Source: Nioella ostreopsis
GTDB taxonomy: Bacteria > Pseudomonadota > Alphaproteobacteria > Rhodobacterales > Rhodobacteraceae
DNA: 64,000 nucleotides
Direction of reading: 5' to 3'
NCBI RefSeq assembly: GCF_004000255.1
Contig: NZ_RCIQ01000005.1
Span: 62,001-126,000 of the forward strand
Of this stretch, positions 24,458-33,202 are shown in pieces (positions within the stretch are counted from its first letter, which is position 1; the number at the start of each line of letters is the position of its first letter). A program made the position numbers and the translations under genes. The notes beneath the pieces are model-generated. The model saw nothing but the letters and a program-made list of their open reading frames with translations, ran no database searches and was not told the DNA's origin.

Positions 24458-26491
24458 ATGACCGATACTCCCGTCATTCAATTGTCCGACCTGTCCATCG
24501 GCTTCACCGGCCGCGCCGGGTACACGTTGCCGGTGCTGCGCAACATCGACCTGACGGTGCGCCCCGGCGAAAGCATCGGCCTCGTCGGTGAAAGCGGGTC
24601 AGGCAAAAGCACCGTGGCACTGGCGGCCATGGGCTATCTCAAGCGCGGGCTTCGGGTGCTGAACGGCAGGGCCACGTTCGAAGGCCACGACATGTTCGCC
24701 CTGAATCGTAAAGAGCTGGAAAGCCTGCGCGGCGGGCATCTGGCGCTGATCCCGCAGAATTCGGGCCAGTCGCTGACGCCCACCCTGCGCATCGGCGCAC
24801 AGCTGACCGAGGCGTTGCGCCTGCACAGCCGCCTTGACCCGTCGCAGTTTTCCGCCCGTGTGCTGGAACTGTTGGGCCAGGTGCGCCTGCCCGATCCGCA
24901 GGCGATCACCCGCCGCTATCCGCATGAGCTGTCAGGCGGGCAACAGCAGCGCGTCGCCATCGCCATGGCCCTGGCGGGCGAGCCGCGCGCCCTTCTGCTC
25001 GATGAGCCGACCACGGGATTGGACGTCACCACGCAGGCCCATATCCTCGAACTTCTGCGCGATCTGGCGCGTGAAACCGGCATGGCGATGGTCTATGTCA
25101 GCCACGACCTTGGCGCGATTGCGCGGGTCTGTGACCGGGTGGTGGTCATGTATGCGGGCGAGGTGGTGATGGAGGGCAGCGCCCGGCAGGTGCTTACCGC
25201 GCCCACGCATCCCTATGCCCGCGGCCTTCTGGCCTCGATCCCGAAACTCAGCGACCCGCACCTGCCCATGGCGCTTGGCGGCCGTCCCCCGGCCCCGGGC
25301 GGCGCGGGCGATGGCTGCGCTTTCGTCGACCGTTGCGCGCTGGCCAGCGACCTCTGCCGCACCTCCCGACCGATGCTTGCCCCCGGACCGGGAGGCGCGC
25401 CGGTGCGCTGCCACCACGCCGACCGGGCAGACACCCTGCCGATGACATCAACGGGCGATCATGCCGCGCGGGCCGAGGTGGGTACTGCCCCTGTGCTGTC
25501 CCTTCAGGATCTGGAAATCCGCTATTCCAAGCCGGGCATTCTGGACCGCTTGCGGGGCCTGCAAGACACACGGCCTGCCACCGTCGATGACATCACGATC
25601 ACCATTGCAAAGGGCGAGACACTTGGGCTGGTGGGGGAATCTGGCAGTGGCAAGTCGACGATCCTGAAGACCATCGCCGGTCTGCTGCCGCCTGCGGGTG
25701 GCGAGATCCGCTTCGACGGCGACGCGCCGTTGCCGCGATCCGTCGAACAGCGCGGCCCCGATCACCTGCGCCGCATCCAGCTGATCTTCCAGAACCCTGA
25801 CGACAGCCTCAACCCACGCCACACCATCGCGGAAATCCTCGAACAGCCGCTGAAGCTCTATTTCGGCCTGTCTGGTACCGCCTTGCAGGATCGTTGCGTC
25901 GAGATCCTCGAACGGGTCCGCCTTGGCGGCCATTACCTTGACCGGCTGCCGAGCCAGCTGTCCGGAGGCGAGAAGCAGCGGGTCGCTGTCGCCCGCGCCT
26001 TTGCGGCCAACCCCGATCTGGTGCTGTGCGACGAGGTGACATCGGCGCTCGACGTGTCGGTTCAGGCGGCGGTGCTGGAGCTTCTGAACGACCTCAAGGC
26101 CGCGCAGGGCACGACTTATGTGTTCGTGTCTCATGATCTGGCGGTGGTGCGGGCGCTGTCGGACCGGGTTGCCGTGCTCTACCAGGGACGGCTGTGCGAG
26201 ATCGGGCCATCAGCCGAGGTCTACGCGCTGCCCTCGCATCCCTATACCGAGGTGCTGCTTGGCGCCGTGCTGGAGCCTGACCCGGACACCGCGCCCAAGC
26301 TGACCGCCGATGACGTGATCGAGCTGTCGCCGCCCGCGAAAGGCTGCCCCTTCCAGCGCCGCTGCCCGCGCAAGATCGGCGCAAAATGCGACACCGACAC
26401 ACCCCCGTGGCAGACCCGCGACGACGGCCACGCAATCCGCTGCCACATCCCGCTGGACGACTTGCACCGGCAGCAACAGGCCGATTCATAG
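24458..26491 (+). CDS. Fused DppD-DppF type ABC transporter ATPase
   Basis: A 677-residue protein combining both ATPase subunits of a peptide-type importer. Domain 1 (about 8-325) has GESGSGKST, signature LSGGQQQRVA and LLLDEPTTGLD, plus the oligopeptide C-terminal motif THPYARGLL. Domain 2 (about 345-670) repeats GESGSGKST, LSGGEKQRVA, VLCDEVTSALD and SHPYTEVLL. Cysteines in both C-terminal tails (for example CPFQRRCP) are typical of the family. ATG 24458 follows the DppC stop by one base. The fusion removes the need for separate DppD and DppF. Confidence 0.93.
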   Translation: MTDTPVIQLSDLSIGFTGRAGYTLPVLRNIDLTVRPGESIGLVGESGSGKSTVALAAMGYLKRGLRVLNGRATFEGHDMFALNRKELESLRGGHLALIPQNSGQSLTPTLRIGAQLTEALRLHSRLDPSQFSARVLELLGQVRLPDPQAITRRYPHELSGGQQQRVAIAMALAGEPRALLLDEPTTGLDVTTQAHILELLRDLARETGMAMVYVSHDLGAIARVCDRVVVMYAGEVVMEGSARQVLTAPTHPYARGLLASIPKLSDPHLPMALGGRPPAPGGAGDGCAFVDRCALASDLCRTSRPMLAPGPGGAPVRCHHADRADTLPMTSTGDHAARAEVGTAPVLSLQDLEIRYSKPGILDRLRGLQDTRPATVDDITITIAKGETLGLVGESGSGKSTILKTIAGLLPPAGGEIRFDGDAPLPRSVEQRGPDHLRRIQLIFQNPDDSLNPRHTIAEILEQPLKLYFGLSGTALQDRCVEILERVRLGGHYLDRLPSQLSGGEKQRVAVARAFAANPDLVLCDEVTSALDVSVQAAVLELLNDLKAAQGTTYVFVSHDLAVVRALSDRVAVLYQGRLCEIGPSAEVYALPSHPYTEVLLGAVLEPDPDTAPKLTADDVIELSPPAKGCPFQRRCPRKIGAKCDTDTPPWQTRDDGHAIRCHIPLDDLHRQQQADS

Positions 26492-26589
26492 CCTGCCTGC
26501 ATAGGTGCCGGATCAATTTCGATTGGCCCGGATTTTTGCAGCCGGTCTAAGGTGTTGGCATGAAACCGCAGAGCTGACAGGGGGCCACC

Positions 26590-27783
26590 ATCGCCCGTCC
26601 GACCGACACCGACCGATCTCGCATCTTCTGCACCGAAGATGCCCGCAGGATCGCGCAAAAACGCCTGCCGCGCGTCATCTTCGATTTCATCGAAGGCGCG
26701 GCGGGGCGCGAGGTGGCGACCGCCCGCAACCAGACCCGGTTTGACGAGATCACCCTGCAACCGCGTGTCCTTGAAAACGTCGGCGCGCGTCGTCTGGAAA
26801 CCCGTTTTCTGGGGCGGACGCATGGTCTGCCCTTTGGGATCGCGCCCATGGGCATGTGCAACCTGACCCATCCCGACGCCGACCGGGCACTGGCCCGCGC
26901 GGCAAGCCGCTTCGACATTCCGCTCTGCCTGTCTTCTGCGGCATCAAGCTCTATCGAGGAGATGCGGGACTGGGCCGAGGATCATGCGTGGTTTCAGCTT
27001 TATGTCGGCGCGTCGATGGAGCAATCGCTTGATATGGTCCATCGTGCGAAGGCCGCGGGCTATGACACGCTGATCCTGACCGTGGATGTCCCGCAGGTGG
27101 CACGCCGCACCCGCGACCTGCGCAACGGGTTCCAGATGCCGTTTCGCATGACGCCCCGGCTCTTGTGGGATTTTGCCAGCCATCCGAGTTGGTCCCTCTC
27201 GATGCTGTGGAACGGCGCGCCAGAGCCGCGCAATTTCTCGACAAGCGCGACGGCCACCAGGTTTGACCGCAGCGCCAGCCGCGCCGGGGCGGATTGGGCG
27301 TTTCTGGACCGTTTGCGCGATCTCTGGCCGGGACGGCTGATCGTCAAGGGCGTCAGTTCTCCCCCGGATGCGCGGCGCATACAGGCGGCGGGGGTTGATG
27401 CGATCCAGGTCTCGAACCATGGCGGGCGGCAATTGGACAGCGTGCCTGCCGCCATCGACCTTCTGCCCCACATTCGCGCCGCAGTCGGCCCCGATTATCC
27501 GCTGATCTTCGACAGCGGCCTGCGCCACGGCGAAGACATCGTCAAGGCTTTGGCGCGTGGGGCGGATTTCGTGATGCTGGGTCGCCCGCTGCTCTACGCG
27601 CTCGGGGCTGAGGGCGCGCGCGGCCTCAATGCCCTGATCCGCATACTGGCCGAGGAAACCAGCCTGACGCTGGCGCAAGTGGGACTGACCGATATCAGTG
27701 CGGTCGGTGCCGAGATCCTTGCCGACGCTTCGGACATGCCCAAGCCAGAACCGGCGACGCGGACCGCCCTGAAAGCCTATTGA
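26590..27783 (+). CDS. FMN-dependent alpha-hydroxy acid dehydrogenase/oxidase, no canonical start
   Basis: A LldD/mandelate dehydrogenase/glycolate oxidase family enzyme that oxidises a 2-hydroxy acid to the 2-oxo acid. Motifs are LPRVIFDFIEGAAG, FGIAPMGM, LYVGAS, LTVDVPQVARRTRDLRNGF, LIVKGVSSPPDA and the active-site SNHGGRQLD with catalytic His and FMN-contact Arg. The first normal in-frame start is GTG 26713, inside the conserved N-terminal region, so it is too late. An ATG at 26560 is blocked by TGA at 26575. The best candidate is ATC 26590, five bases after GGGGG, giving 397 residues, the family's usual size. It could also be an ATG lost by mutation or a sequencing error. Confidence 0.85.
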   Translation: MARPTDTDRSRIFCTEDARRIAQKRLPRVIFDFIEGAAGREVATARNQTRFDEITLQPRVLENVGARRLETRFLGRTHGLPFGIAPMGMCNLTHPDADRALARAASRFDIPLCLSSAASSSIEEMRDWAEDHAWFQLYVGASMEQSLDMVHRAKAAGYDTLILTVDVPQVARRTRDLRNGFQMPFRMTPRLLWDFASHPSWSLSMLWNGAPEPRNFSTSATATRFDRSASRAGADWAFLDRLRDLWPGRLIVKGVSSPPDARRIQAAGVDAIQVSNHGGRQLDSVPAAIDLLPHIRAAVGPDYPLIFDSGLRHGEDIVKALARGADFVMLGRPLLYALGAEGARGLNALIRILAEETSLTLAQVGLTDISAVGAEILADASDMPKPEPATRTALKAY

Positions 27784-27788
27784 AAGAC

Positions 27789-29531
27789 ATGGAACAGAAC
27801 ATGACAGCCAAGCATCAGATCAGGGGCGGCGCGTTGCTGGCCCGGGCATTCAAGGAAAAGGGGGTGGAGCATGCCTTTACCCTTGCGGGCGGGTTCTGCA
27901 ACCCGGCGCTGGAAGGCTTCATGGAATGCCAGATGCCGGTGATCAACTGCCCGCATGAACAGATCGCCGGTCATCTGGCGGACGGGCACGCGCGGATCAC
28001 TCGCAAGCCGACGCTCTGCCTTGTGGGGCCGGAAGGCTTTGCCAACGCGGTTCCGGCGATGTTGGAGGCATGGGGCGAGCGATCCCCGGTCATCTTCGTC
28101 ACCGGGTCCTCGACGCTGAAGCGGCAGGGCGCCGGCGGGTTCAAGGAGATCGACGATGTGGCGATTGCCGCGCCGCTGACCAAGTATTCCGAACAGATCG
28201 TCGACGGCAACCGCATCAGTGAATTCGTCGACCGGGCCTGGAAGGCCGCAACCACAGGCTATCCCGGCCCGGTGCATCTGAGCCTACCGGTCGATATCAT
28301 GTTCTCGTCCTTCGACGAGGACGCGGGCCGCGCCGAACGCCCTTTCAATCGCACCGCACAGCCGGTGCCACGTGCCTGGCCCGACCCCGAGGCGCTTGCG
28401 CCGGTGCTGGACACGATCAGGCGCGCCGAACGCCCGGTGATCATCGCGGGCCATGGCGTCTGGTGGTCGAAATCAGAGCCCAACCTGGCCGCAGCGGGCA
28501 ACAAGCTGCGCATTCCGGTCTACAACGTGCCTTATCACACCAAGAACCTGGGTGAGGAAACCGAGTGCTATATCGGGTTGGCCGATTTCCACCAGTTTCA
28601 CCCGTCAAAACCCGCGATCCATGAGGCGGATGTGGTGGTCATGGTCGGCTGCCGGTTGGACAACCAGATGAATTTCGGCAATCCACCGTTCATTCCGGCG
28701 GGAACCACGCTGATCTGCGTGAATGGCAGCCATGAGGAACTGGATTACAACCACGGCGCCGACATGCCGCTGCTCTCCGATCCCGGCGCGTTTCTCGACG
28801 CTTTGGCTGGGATTGATCACAGCTGGGACAGCTGGTTTGACCTGCAACAGCGGCGCCGCGCCGAATGGGTGCAGGAATGGACCGACCATCTGGACGAAGA
28901 ACACGCCCGCGACATCGCCGAGGGCCGCAAGATGCACCCTCTGCAACTGGCCGTCGATGTTCAGGCCGAAATGGAGGATGGCGACTGGTTGGTCTTCGAT
29001 GGCGGCAACACGCATTTCTGGAACGAGATCGCGACCAACATCGCCGCCAAGCGTGGCCGGAAACTGGGTGGCATCCTGCATCCGGGCAATTACAGCCTGC
29101 TCGGGGTCGGCGTGTCCTTCGCGATGTCGGCCAAGAGCGTGCATCCCGACAAGACGGTGGTTCTGGTCTCTGGCGATGGTGCGTTTCTGTCGGGCGGCCT
29201 GTCCATCGAGGCCTGTTTTCAGGAGAACCGCCCCATCGTGGTGGTGATCGACAACAATGGCGGGCTGGACTGCATTTCGCAGCAGCAGGAGCGTCTTTTC
29301 GCGAAAGGCCGCCATTTCGCCACCGATTTCCGCGATATTCCGTTCCATGCGATGTTCGAAGGGTTGGGCGGGCATGGCGAACTGGTCACGCGGCGCGAAG
29401 AGCTGGCCCCGGCCCTGAGACGCGCCATCGCCAGCGGCAAGACGGCCTGCATAAACGTGAAATGCAGGGGCGTGATCAGCCCGATTGTGGCCGCCACATC
29501 CGACAAGCGCGACAAGGCGTCGATCGAATGA
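27789..29531 (+). CDS. Thiamine diphosphate-dependent decarboxylase/acetolactate synthase-like enzyme
   Basis: A 580-residue three-domain ThDP enzyme. The catalytic Glu57 lies in CPHEQIAGHLADG, a central domain (about 200-340) follows, and the C-terminal ThDP/Mg motif is SGDGAFLSGGLSIEA through VIDNNGG. It groups by eye with benzoylformate decarboxylase, oxalyl-CoA decarboxylase and acetolactate synthase large subunits; there is no ilvN partner. Directly after a 2-hydroxyacid oxidase gene, a 2-oxoacid decarboxylase role is the natural reading (inference). ATG 27789 is preferred; ATG 27801 is possible. Its stop overlaps the next start (ATGA). Confidence 0.85.
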   Translation: MEQNMTAKHQIRGGALLARAFKEKGVEHAFTLAGGFCNPALEGFMECQMPVINCPHEQIAGHLADGHARITRKPTLCLVGPEGFANAVPAMLEAWGERSPVIFVTGSSTLKRQGAGGFKEIDDVAIAAPLTKYSEQIVDGNRISEFVDRAWKAATTGYPGPVHLSLPVDIMFSSFDEDAGRAERPFNRTAQPVPRAWPDPEALAPVLDTIRRAERPVIIAGHGVWWSKSEPNLAAAGNKLRIPVYNVPYHTKNLGEETECYIGLADFHQFHPSKPAIHEADVVVMVGCRLDNQMNFGNPPFIPAGTTLICVNGSHEELDYNHGADMPLLSDPGAFLDALAGIDHSWDSWFDLQQRRRAEWVQEWTDHLDEEHARDIAEGRKMHPLQLAVDVQAEMEDGDWLVFDGGNTHFWNEIATNIAAKRGRKLGGILHPGNYSLLGVGVSFAMSAKSVHPDKTVVLVSGDGAFLSGGLSIEACFQENRPIVVVIDNNGGLDCISQQQERLFAKGRHFATDFRDIPFHAMFEGLGGHGELVTRREELAPALRRAIASGKTACINVKCRGVISPIVAATSDKRDKASIE

Positions 29532-29869
29532 GCGCGACGGTGTCCACCCATACGCTCAGCGGTCTGGACGGCACCCATGCCGGTGGCGTGCTAGTCACAC
29601 TGACCCGGATCACCGGCACGCCCAAACAGCTGTTCAGCGTCGATACCGACGAGGGCGGGCGGCTGAGCCAGCAGGTTGATCTGACCGGTGCCGATCCCGG
29701 CGACCTCTATGAACTCAGCTTCGCAACCGGCCCCTACTGGGCCAGGAAAGGCGCATCGCCGCTTGTACAACAGATTGCCCTGCGCCTTCATATGCCCGAC
29801 CCGGACGGGCGCTATCACCTTCCGGTCATCCTGTCCCCCAACAGCAGCGCCCACTGGTGGTCGCGCTGA
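29528..29869 (+). CDS. Transthyretin-like / 5-hydroxyisourate hydrolase-like protein
   Basis: A 113-residue protein of the HIUase/transthyretin fold. It has the N-terminal STHTLS with His8, GGRL with Arg45 and RYHLPVILSP with His97, matching three of the four HIUase catalytic positions. The C terminus is HWWSR in place of the conserved YRGS, so the fourth catalytic residue (Ser) is altered, and the usual HYH is RYH. No urate-pathway gene is nearby. It may therefore hydrolyse a different cyclic or lactone-like intermediate (inference). Start overlaps the previous stop; length is that of the family. Confidence 0.7.
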   Translation: MSATVSTHTLSGLDGTHAGGVLVTLTRITGTPKQLFSVDTDEGGRLSQQVDLTGADPGDLYELSFATGPYWARKGASPLVQQIALRLHMPDPDGRYHLPVILSPNSSAHWWSR

Positions 29870-29886
29870 TCAACAAGGCCAATGCC

Positions 29887-30999
29887 ATGTCCGACGGTCT
29901 GAACATGTCGCGCCGCATCCGGCGCACCCCCTATACGGATCGCGTAGAAGCCGCCGGGGTTCGCGGCTTTTCCGTGGTCAACCACATGCTGTTGCCCAAG
30001 GCGTTCCAACCGAGCGTCGAGGAAGATTACTGGCACCTGCGAGAGCACGTGCAGATCTGGGATGTGTCCTGCCAGCGGCAGGTGCAGATCACCGGCCCGG
30101 ATGCCGCACGGCTGGTGCAGTGGATGACCCCGCGCGATATCTCGCAGGCGAAGGTCGGAGATTGCCTCTATGTGCCGCTGGTCGATCACAAGGGCGGGCT
30201 GGTCAATGACCCAGTGCTTCTGAAACTGGCTGAGGACCGGTTCTGGCTGTCCATCGCCGACAGCGATGTGCTGCTTTACGCGCTCGGGCTGGCGTTAGGT
30301 GCAGGGATGCAGGTGGAGATCGAGGAACCCGACGTATCGCCGTTGGCCGTTCAGGGACCCAAGGCCGAAGACCTGATGGCACGTATTTTCGGGGACAGCA
30401 TCCGCGAGGTCGGGTTCTTCAAATTCGCCCGGTTCGACGTTGACGGCACCGCACAGATCATTGCCCGGTCCGGTTATTCCCGGCAGGGCGGCTTCGAGAT
30501 CTACCTTGAAGGTGGTCATCTTGGCCCGGCCCTGTGGGATCGGATCTGGCAGGCGGGTCAGGCGTTCAACATCACCCCCGGCTGCCCCAATCTGATCGAG
30601 CGGATCGAGGGCGGGCTGTTTTCCTACGGCAACGAGATGACGCGCGAAAATTCTCCGCTGGAACTGGGGCTGGCCAAGTTCTGCAAGCTGGACGGGTCCG
30701 TGAATTGCCTCGGCTTGGCGGCATTGCAAGACCTTGCGCACAAGGGCGTTTCACGGGAAATCCGCGGGCTGCGCTTTGATGGCGGGCCGGTTCCCACCTG
30801 TTCCACCCCGTGGCCGGTGATGGTGGGCGACAGGCAGGTCGGGCAGATCACGTCGGGCATCTGGTCGCCGCGCTTTTGCCAGAACGTGGGCCTGTCCCTG
30901 ATTGACAGAGGCTTTTGGGACATCGGCCAGCCGGTGCGCGTGCACACATCTGACGGTGTGGAACGGGAAGGCGAGATCGTTCCGCTGCCGATGATCTAG
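29887..30999 (+). CDS. DmdA-like GcvT-family tetrahydrofolate-dependent demethylase
   Basis: A 370-residue aminomethyltransferase-fold protein close to DMSP demethylase DmdA. Family-like segments are RRTPYTDRVEAAGV, VNHMLLPKAF, EHVQIWDVSCQRQVQITGPD, VPLVDHKGGLVNDPV, EEPDVSPLAVQGPKAEDLM, ARSGYSRQGGFEIY and ERIEGGLFSYGNEMTRENSP. Such enzymes move a methyl group from a sulfonium or amine to THF. Whether DMSP itself is the substrate is open, because dmdBCD are not nearby and several DmdA-like clades exist. ATG 29887 gives the family's size; GTG 29857 lies inside the previous gene. Last gene of the operon, ending two bases from the convergent LysR gene. Confidence 0.72.
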   Translation: MSDGLNMSRRIRRTPYTDRVEAAGVRGFSVVNHMLLPKAFQPSVEEDYWHLREHVQIWDVSCQRQVQITGPDAARLVQWMTPRDISQAKVGDCLYVPLVDHKGGLVNDPVLLKLAEDRFWLSIADSDVLLYALGLALGAGMQVEIEEPDVSPLAVQGPKAEDLMARIFGDSIREVGFFKFARFDVDGTAQIIARSGYSRQGGFEIYLEGGHLGPALWDRIWQAGQAFNITPGCPNLIERIEGGLFSYGNEMTRENSPLELGLAKFCKLDGSVNCLGLAALQDLAHKGVSREIRGLRFDGGPVPTCSTPWPVMVGDRQVGQITSGIWSPRFCQNVGLSLIDRGFWDIGQPVRVHTSDGVEREGEIVPLPMI

Positions 31000-31001
31000 G
31001 A

Positions 31002-31922
31002 TCAGCTTGAAAAGCTGTTGGCCAGCTTGACGCGCTGATCCAGTTGCTCGGCCAGGATCTCGGAGAACTCGGCGGCCTGACGGGACAGCCTTGCGCGGCC
31101 GCCGCAGACGATCGAGACGTAATAGGTCAGGTTCTGCAGGATCGGGCGGAAGGCCACCCCGCCCATCCGCACCGCCTGTTCCGCCGAAAAGGGATCGGCA
31201 ATCGCAAGAACGCCGGTTTCGCGCACCAGCGCCGCCGCTACGGGCATGTTGGTCGAAGACAGTCGGGATCGGGATTGCAGCTTCTGCGACAGGGTGCTGT
31301 CCATCGACATCATGGCATCGGGAAAGGCGCCGCCGAAGGTTACGAAATCTTCCTGCTCGGCCAGGATTTCCAGGTCGACAGGACCAGCCAGACCCACCAA
31401 TGGGTGATCTTCGGGCATGAGGCAAACATATGGTGCGGCCGTCTGGAAAAGGGTTTCCACACCGTCATAGGGCGGTTGCCGACCGACCACGCCCAGATCG
31501 AACTGATGCAGCTGCACCGCGTCCAGAATGGCCGGGGTATTGCGGGCGTGGATCATCACACGGATGTCTGGATATCTCTGGATCAGGCTGTTGACGGCGC
31601 GCGGCAGTTCGATTGTAGAAATCGATTGAATCGTGCCAACCGAAACGACGCCCCCGCTTGTCGTGCGGATGCTGTCGGCCAGATCCTGAAGCCGGTCGAC
31701 GCCCACGAACATGCCTTCCACGGCCTGATAGAACGTCCGTGCCTCTACCGTCGGGATCAGCCCTCGTCCGTTTCTCTGGAAGAGGGCAAAGCCGACGGAC
31801 CGTTCCAGATCAGCGATCAGCCGGCTGACGCTTGGTTGCGAGACATGCATCATCTCGGCGGCTCCGGTGATGGATCCGCAACGGATGGTGGCCCGAAATG
31901 CCTCCAGTTGGCGCAGGTTCAT
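31002..31922 (-). CDS. LysR-family transcriptional regulator
   Basis: A 306-residue LysR-type regulator. The N-terminal winged helix-turn-helix is MNLRQLEAFRATIRCGSITG, then AAEMMHVSQPSVSRLIADLE. A periplasmic-binding-fold effector domain spans about 90-300. ATG 31922 begins right at the canonical LysR start; an upstream ATG (31958) would add 12 unrelated residues. It is convergent with and adjacent to the last gene of the peptide ABC/oxidase operon and is the only regulator close to it, so it probably senses that pathway's substrate (inference). Confidence 0.88.
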   Translation of the reverse strand: MNLRQLEAFRATIRCGSITGAAEMMHVSQPSVSRLIADLERSVGFALFQRNGRGLIPTVEARTFYQAVEGMFVGVDRLQDLADSIRTTSGGVVSVGTIQSISTIELPRAVNSLIQRYPDIRVMIHARNTPAILDAVQLHQFDLGVVGRQPPYDGVETLFQTAAPYVCLMPEDHPLVGLAGPVDLEILAEQEDFVTFGGAFPDAMMSMDSTLSQKLQSRSRLSSTNMPVAAALVRETGVLAIADPFSAEQAVRMGGVAFRPILQNLTYYVSIVCGGRARLSRQAAEFSEILAEQLDQRVKLANSFSS

Positions 31923-32226
31923 GTCTTGGGTCCTGTATCTGGCGACAGCGGATTGCAAACGACGCCGTCATGATCAAGTCATTTTACGTATGTTTGCGGG
32001 ATTTTCATAGGAATACCGAATGCAATTTGTCAACAATCAGCTCAGCTTTCTGAGGGGAAGGCTGCATCGGGGGTGACGATGACTGTGGTCCGCGCTCTGG
32101 CTGCAAGCCATGATGGTGCGCCCGGCTGTGCCCATTGCGCAAATCCCCGGCGTTGCGACAGGTTTGGCGATTGCAGGGGCGCACGGAATTTCGCACCATT
32201 GGCCCCGACAGGCAGAAGGGCATGGT
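31923..32226. other. Intergenic region between LysR and P-loop protein genes
   Basis: About 300 bases between divergent genes. The first half is AT-rich (near 31975-32040) and should hold the LysR promoter. The second half has an open frame continuing into the downstream gene but no Shine-Dalgarno, so I treat it as leader. I see no convincing LysR box. Confidence 0.4.
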
Positions 32227-32865
32227 ATGGACCCCAAGATCATCATCTGTGGCACTGGCCGCGCGGGCACGACCCTGCTGGTGCGCATCCTGACCGTGGC
32301 GGGGCTGGATACCGGATTCAAACCCCGCCGATTCAAGGGCGTGGAAGAGAATCTCGGCCGCGCCGGGCTTGAAAAGCCGGTGCGGCGGCACAACGTGGAC
32401 AAGCTGCCGCTGGTGGTGAAATCGCCGCAGATCGTGGATGTCCTGCCGCAGCTTCTGGCCGAAAGCTGGTTTCCGATCGGACTGGCCATCATCCCGATGC
32501 GAGAGCTTGGCTCTGCCGCCAACAGCCGCCGACAGGTGCGCGAGCGGGCAATCGCGGCGGGCGAAAACCCGGACATGGCACCGGGCGGCCTCTGGAAGAC
32601 CGATCAGGCCGAGAACCAGCATTGGGTTCTGGCCGAGCAATTCTATCGCACGCTGGAACCGCTGGTTGCCGCAGAGGTGCCGGTTGTGACGCTCTCCTTC
32701 CCGCGCTTTGCCAAGGATGTGGACTATTTCGACCGGGTGCTCGGCGCGGAGCTGGAACGACGTTACGGCGTCGATCGCGACCGGCTGCGCGCCGCCCATG
32801 CGCAGGAATGCAACCCGACGCTGATTACCGCTGAAGCGGCGACCCCGAAAGACAGCCCGTCATGA
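32227..32865 (+). CDS. Sulfotransferase-like P-loop protein
   Basis: A 212-residue protein that starts MDPKIIICGTGRAGTTLLVR, with a P-loop of the PAPS-type sulfotransferase kind (GTGRAGTT). The middle contains VVKSPQIVDVLPQLL and IIPMRELGSAANSRRQVRER, resembling the 3'-phosphate-binding Arg/Ser region. The length is short for a full sulfotransferase. The function may be sulfate or nucleotide binding; I cannot name a substrate. ATG 32227 follows AAGGG. The following gene overlaps by ATGA. Confidence 0.6.
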   Translation: MDPKIIICGTGRAGTTLLVRILTVAGLDTGFKPRRFKGVEENLGRAGLEKPVRRHNVDKLPLVVKSPQIVDVLPQLLAESWFPIGLAIIPMRELGSAANSRRQVRERAIAAGENPDMAPGGLWKTDQAENQHWVLAEQFYRTLEPLVAAEVPVVTLSFPRFAKDVDYFDRVLGAELERRYGVDRDRLRAAHAQECNPTLITAEAATPKDSPS

Positions 32866-33182
32866 GATGGGACAAGCTGGCCGAACAGCAGATCCGCAAG
32901 GCCGAGGCCGAAGGGCAGCTCGACAACCTCAAGGGCGCGGGCAAGCCGTTGAAGGCGGAGACAGGCGAGAGCGCCGATGCGGCGGGCTTTCGGATCATGC
33001 ATGAGGCCGGTGTTGTCCCGCGAGAGATCGAACTGCGCAAGCAGGTGGAGGCGCTGACAGCGAAGCTGAGGGAAACACCGGAGGGCGCGGAGCGCGAAGC
33101 GATCGTGCGGGAATTGGCCGACGTTCAACTGAGGCTCGACATCGAACAGGAAGCGCGGCGCAAATACATGCGCCATGACTAG
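32862..33182 (+). CDS. DUF1992 (DnaJ subfamily C member 28-like) protein
   Basis: A 106-residue soluble, highly charged helical protein. The conserved opening WDKLAEQQIRKAEAEGQLDN, then LKGAGKPL, is typical of DUF1992, a domain found in DnaJ homologue subfamily C member 28. The function in bacteria is not established. Translation is coupled to the P-loop gene (ATGA). No J-domain is present. Confidence 0.8.
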   Translation: MRWDKLAEQQIRKAEAEGQLDNLKGAGKPLKAETGESADAAGFRIMHEAGVVPREIELRKQVEALTAKLRETPEGAEREAIVRELADVQLRLDIEQEARRKYMRHD

Positions 33183-33202
33183 CATCAGGAAAGTGGGCTG
33201 AC

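Noticed and set aside
29857-29886. GTG 29857 as start of the DmdA-like protein
   Set aside because: It lies inside the end of the previous gene and adds residues absent from the family. ATG 29887 gives the usual length and N terminus.
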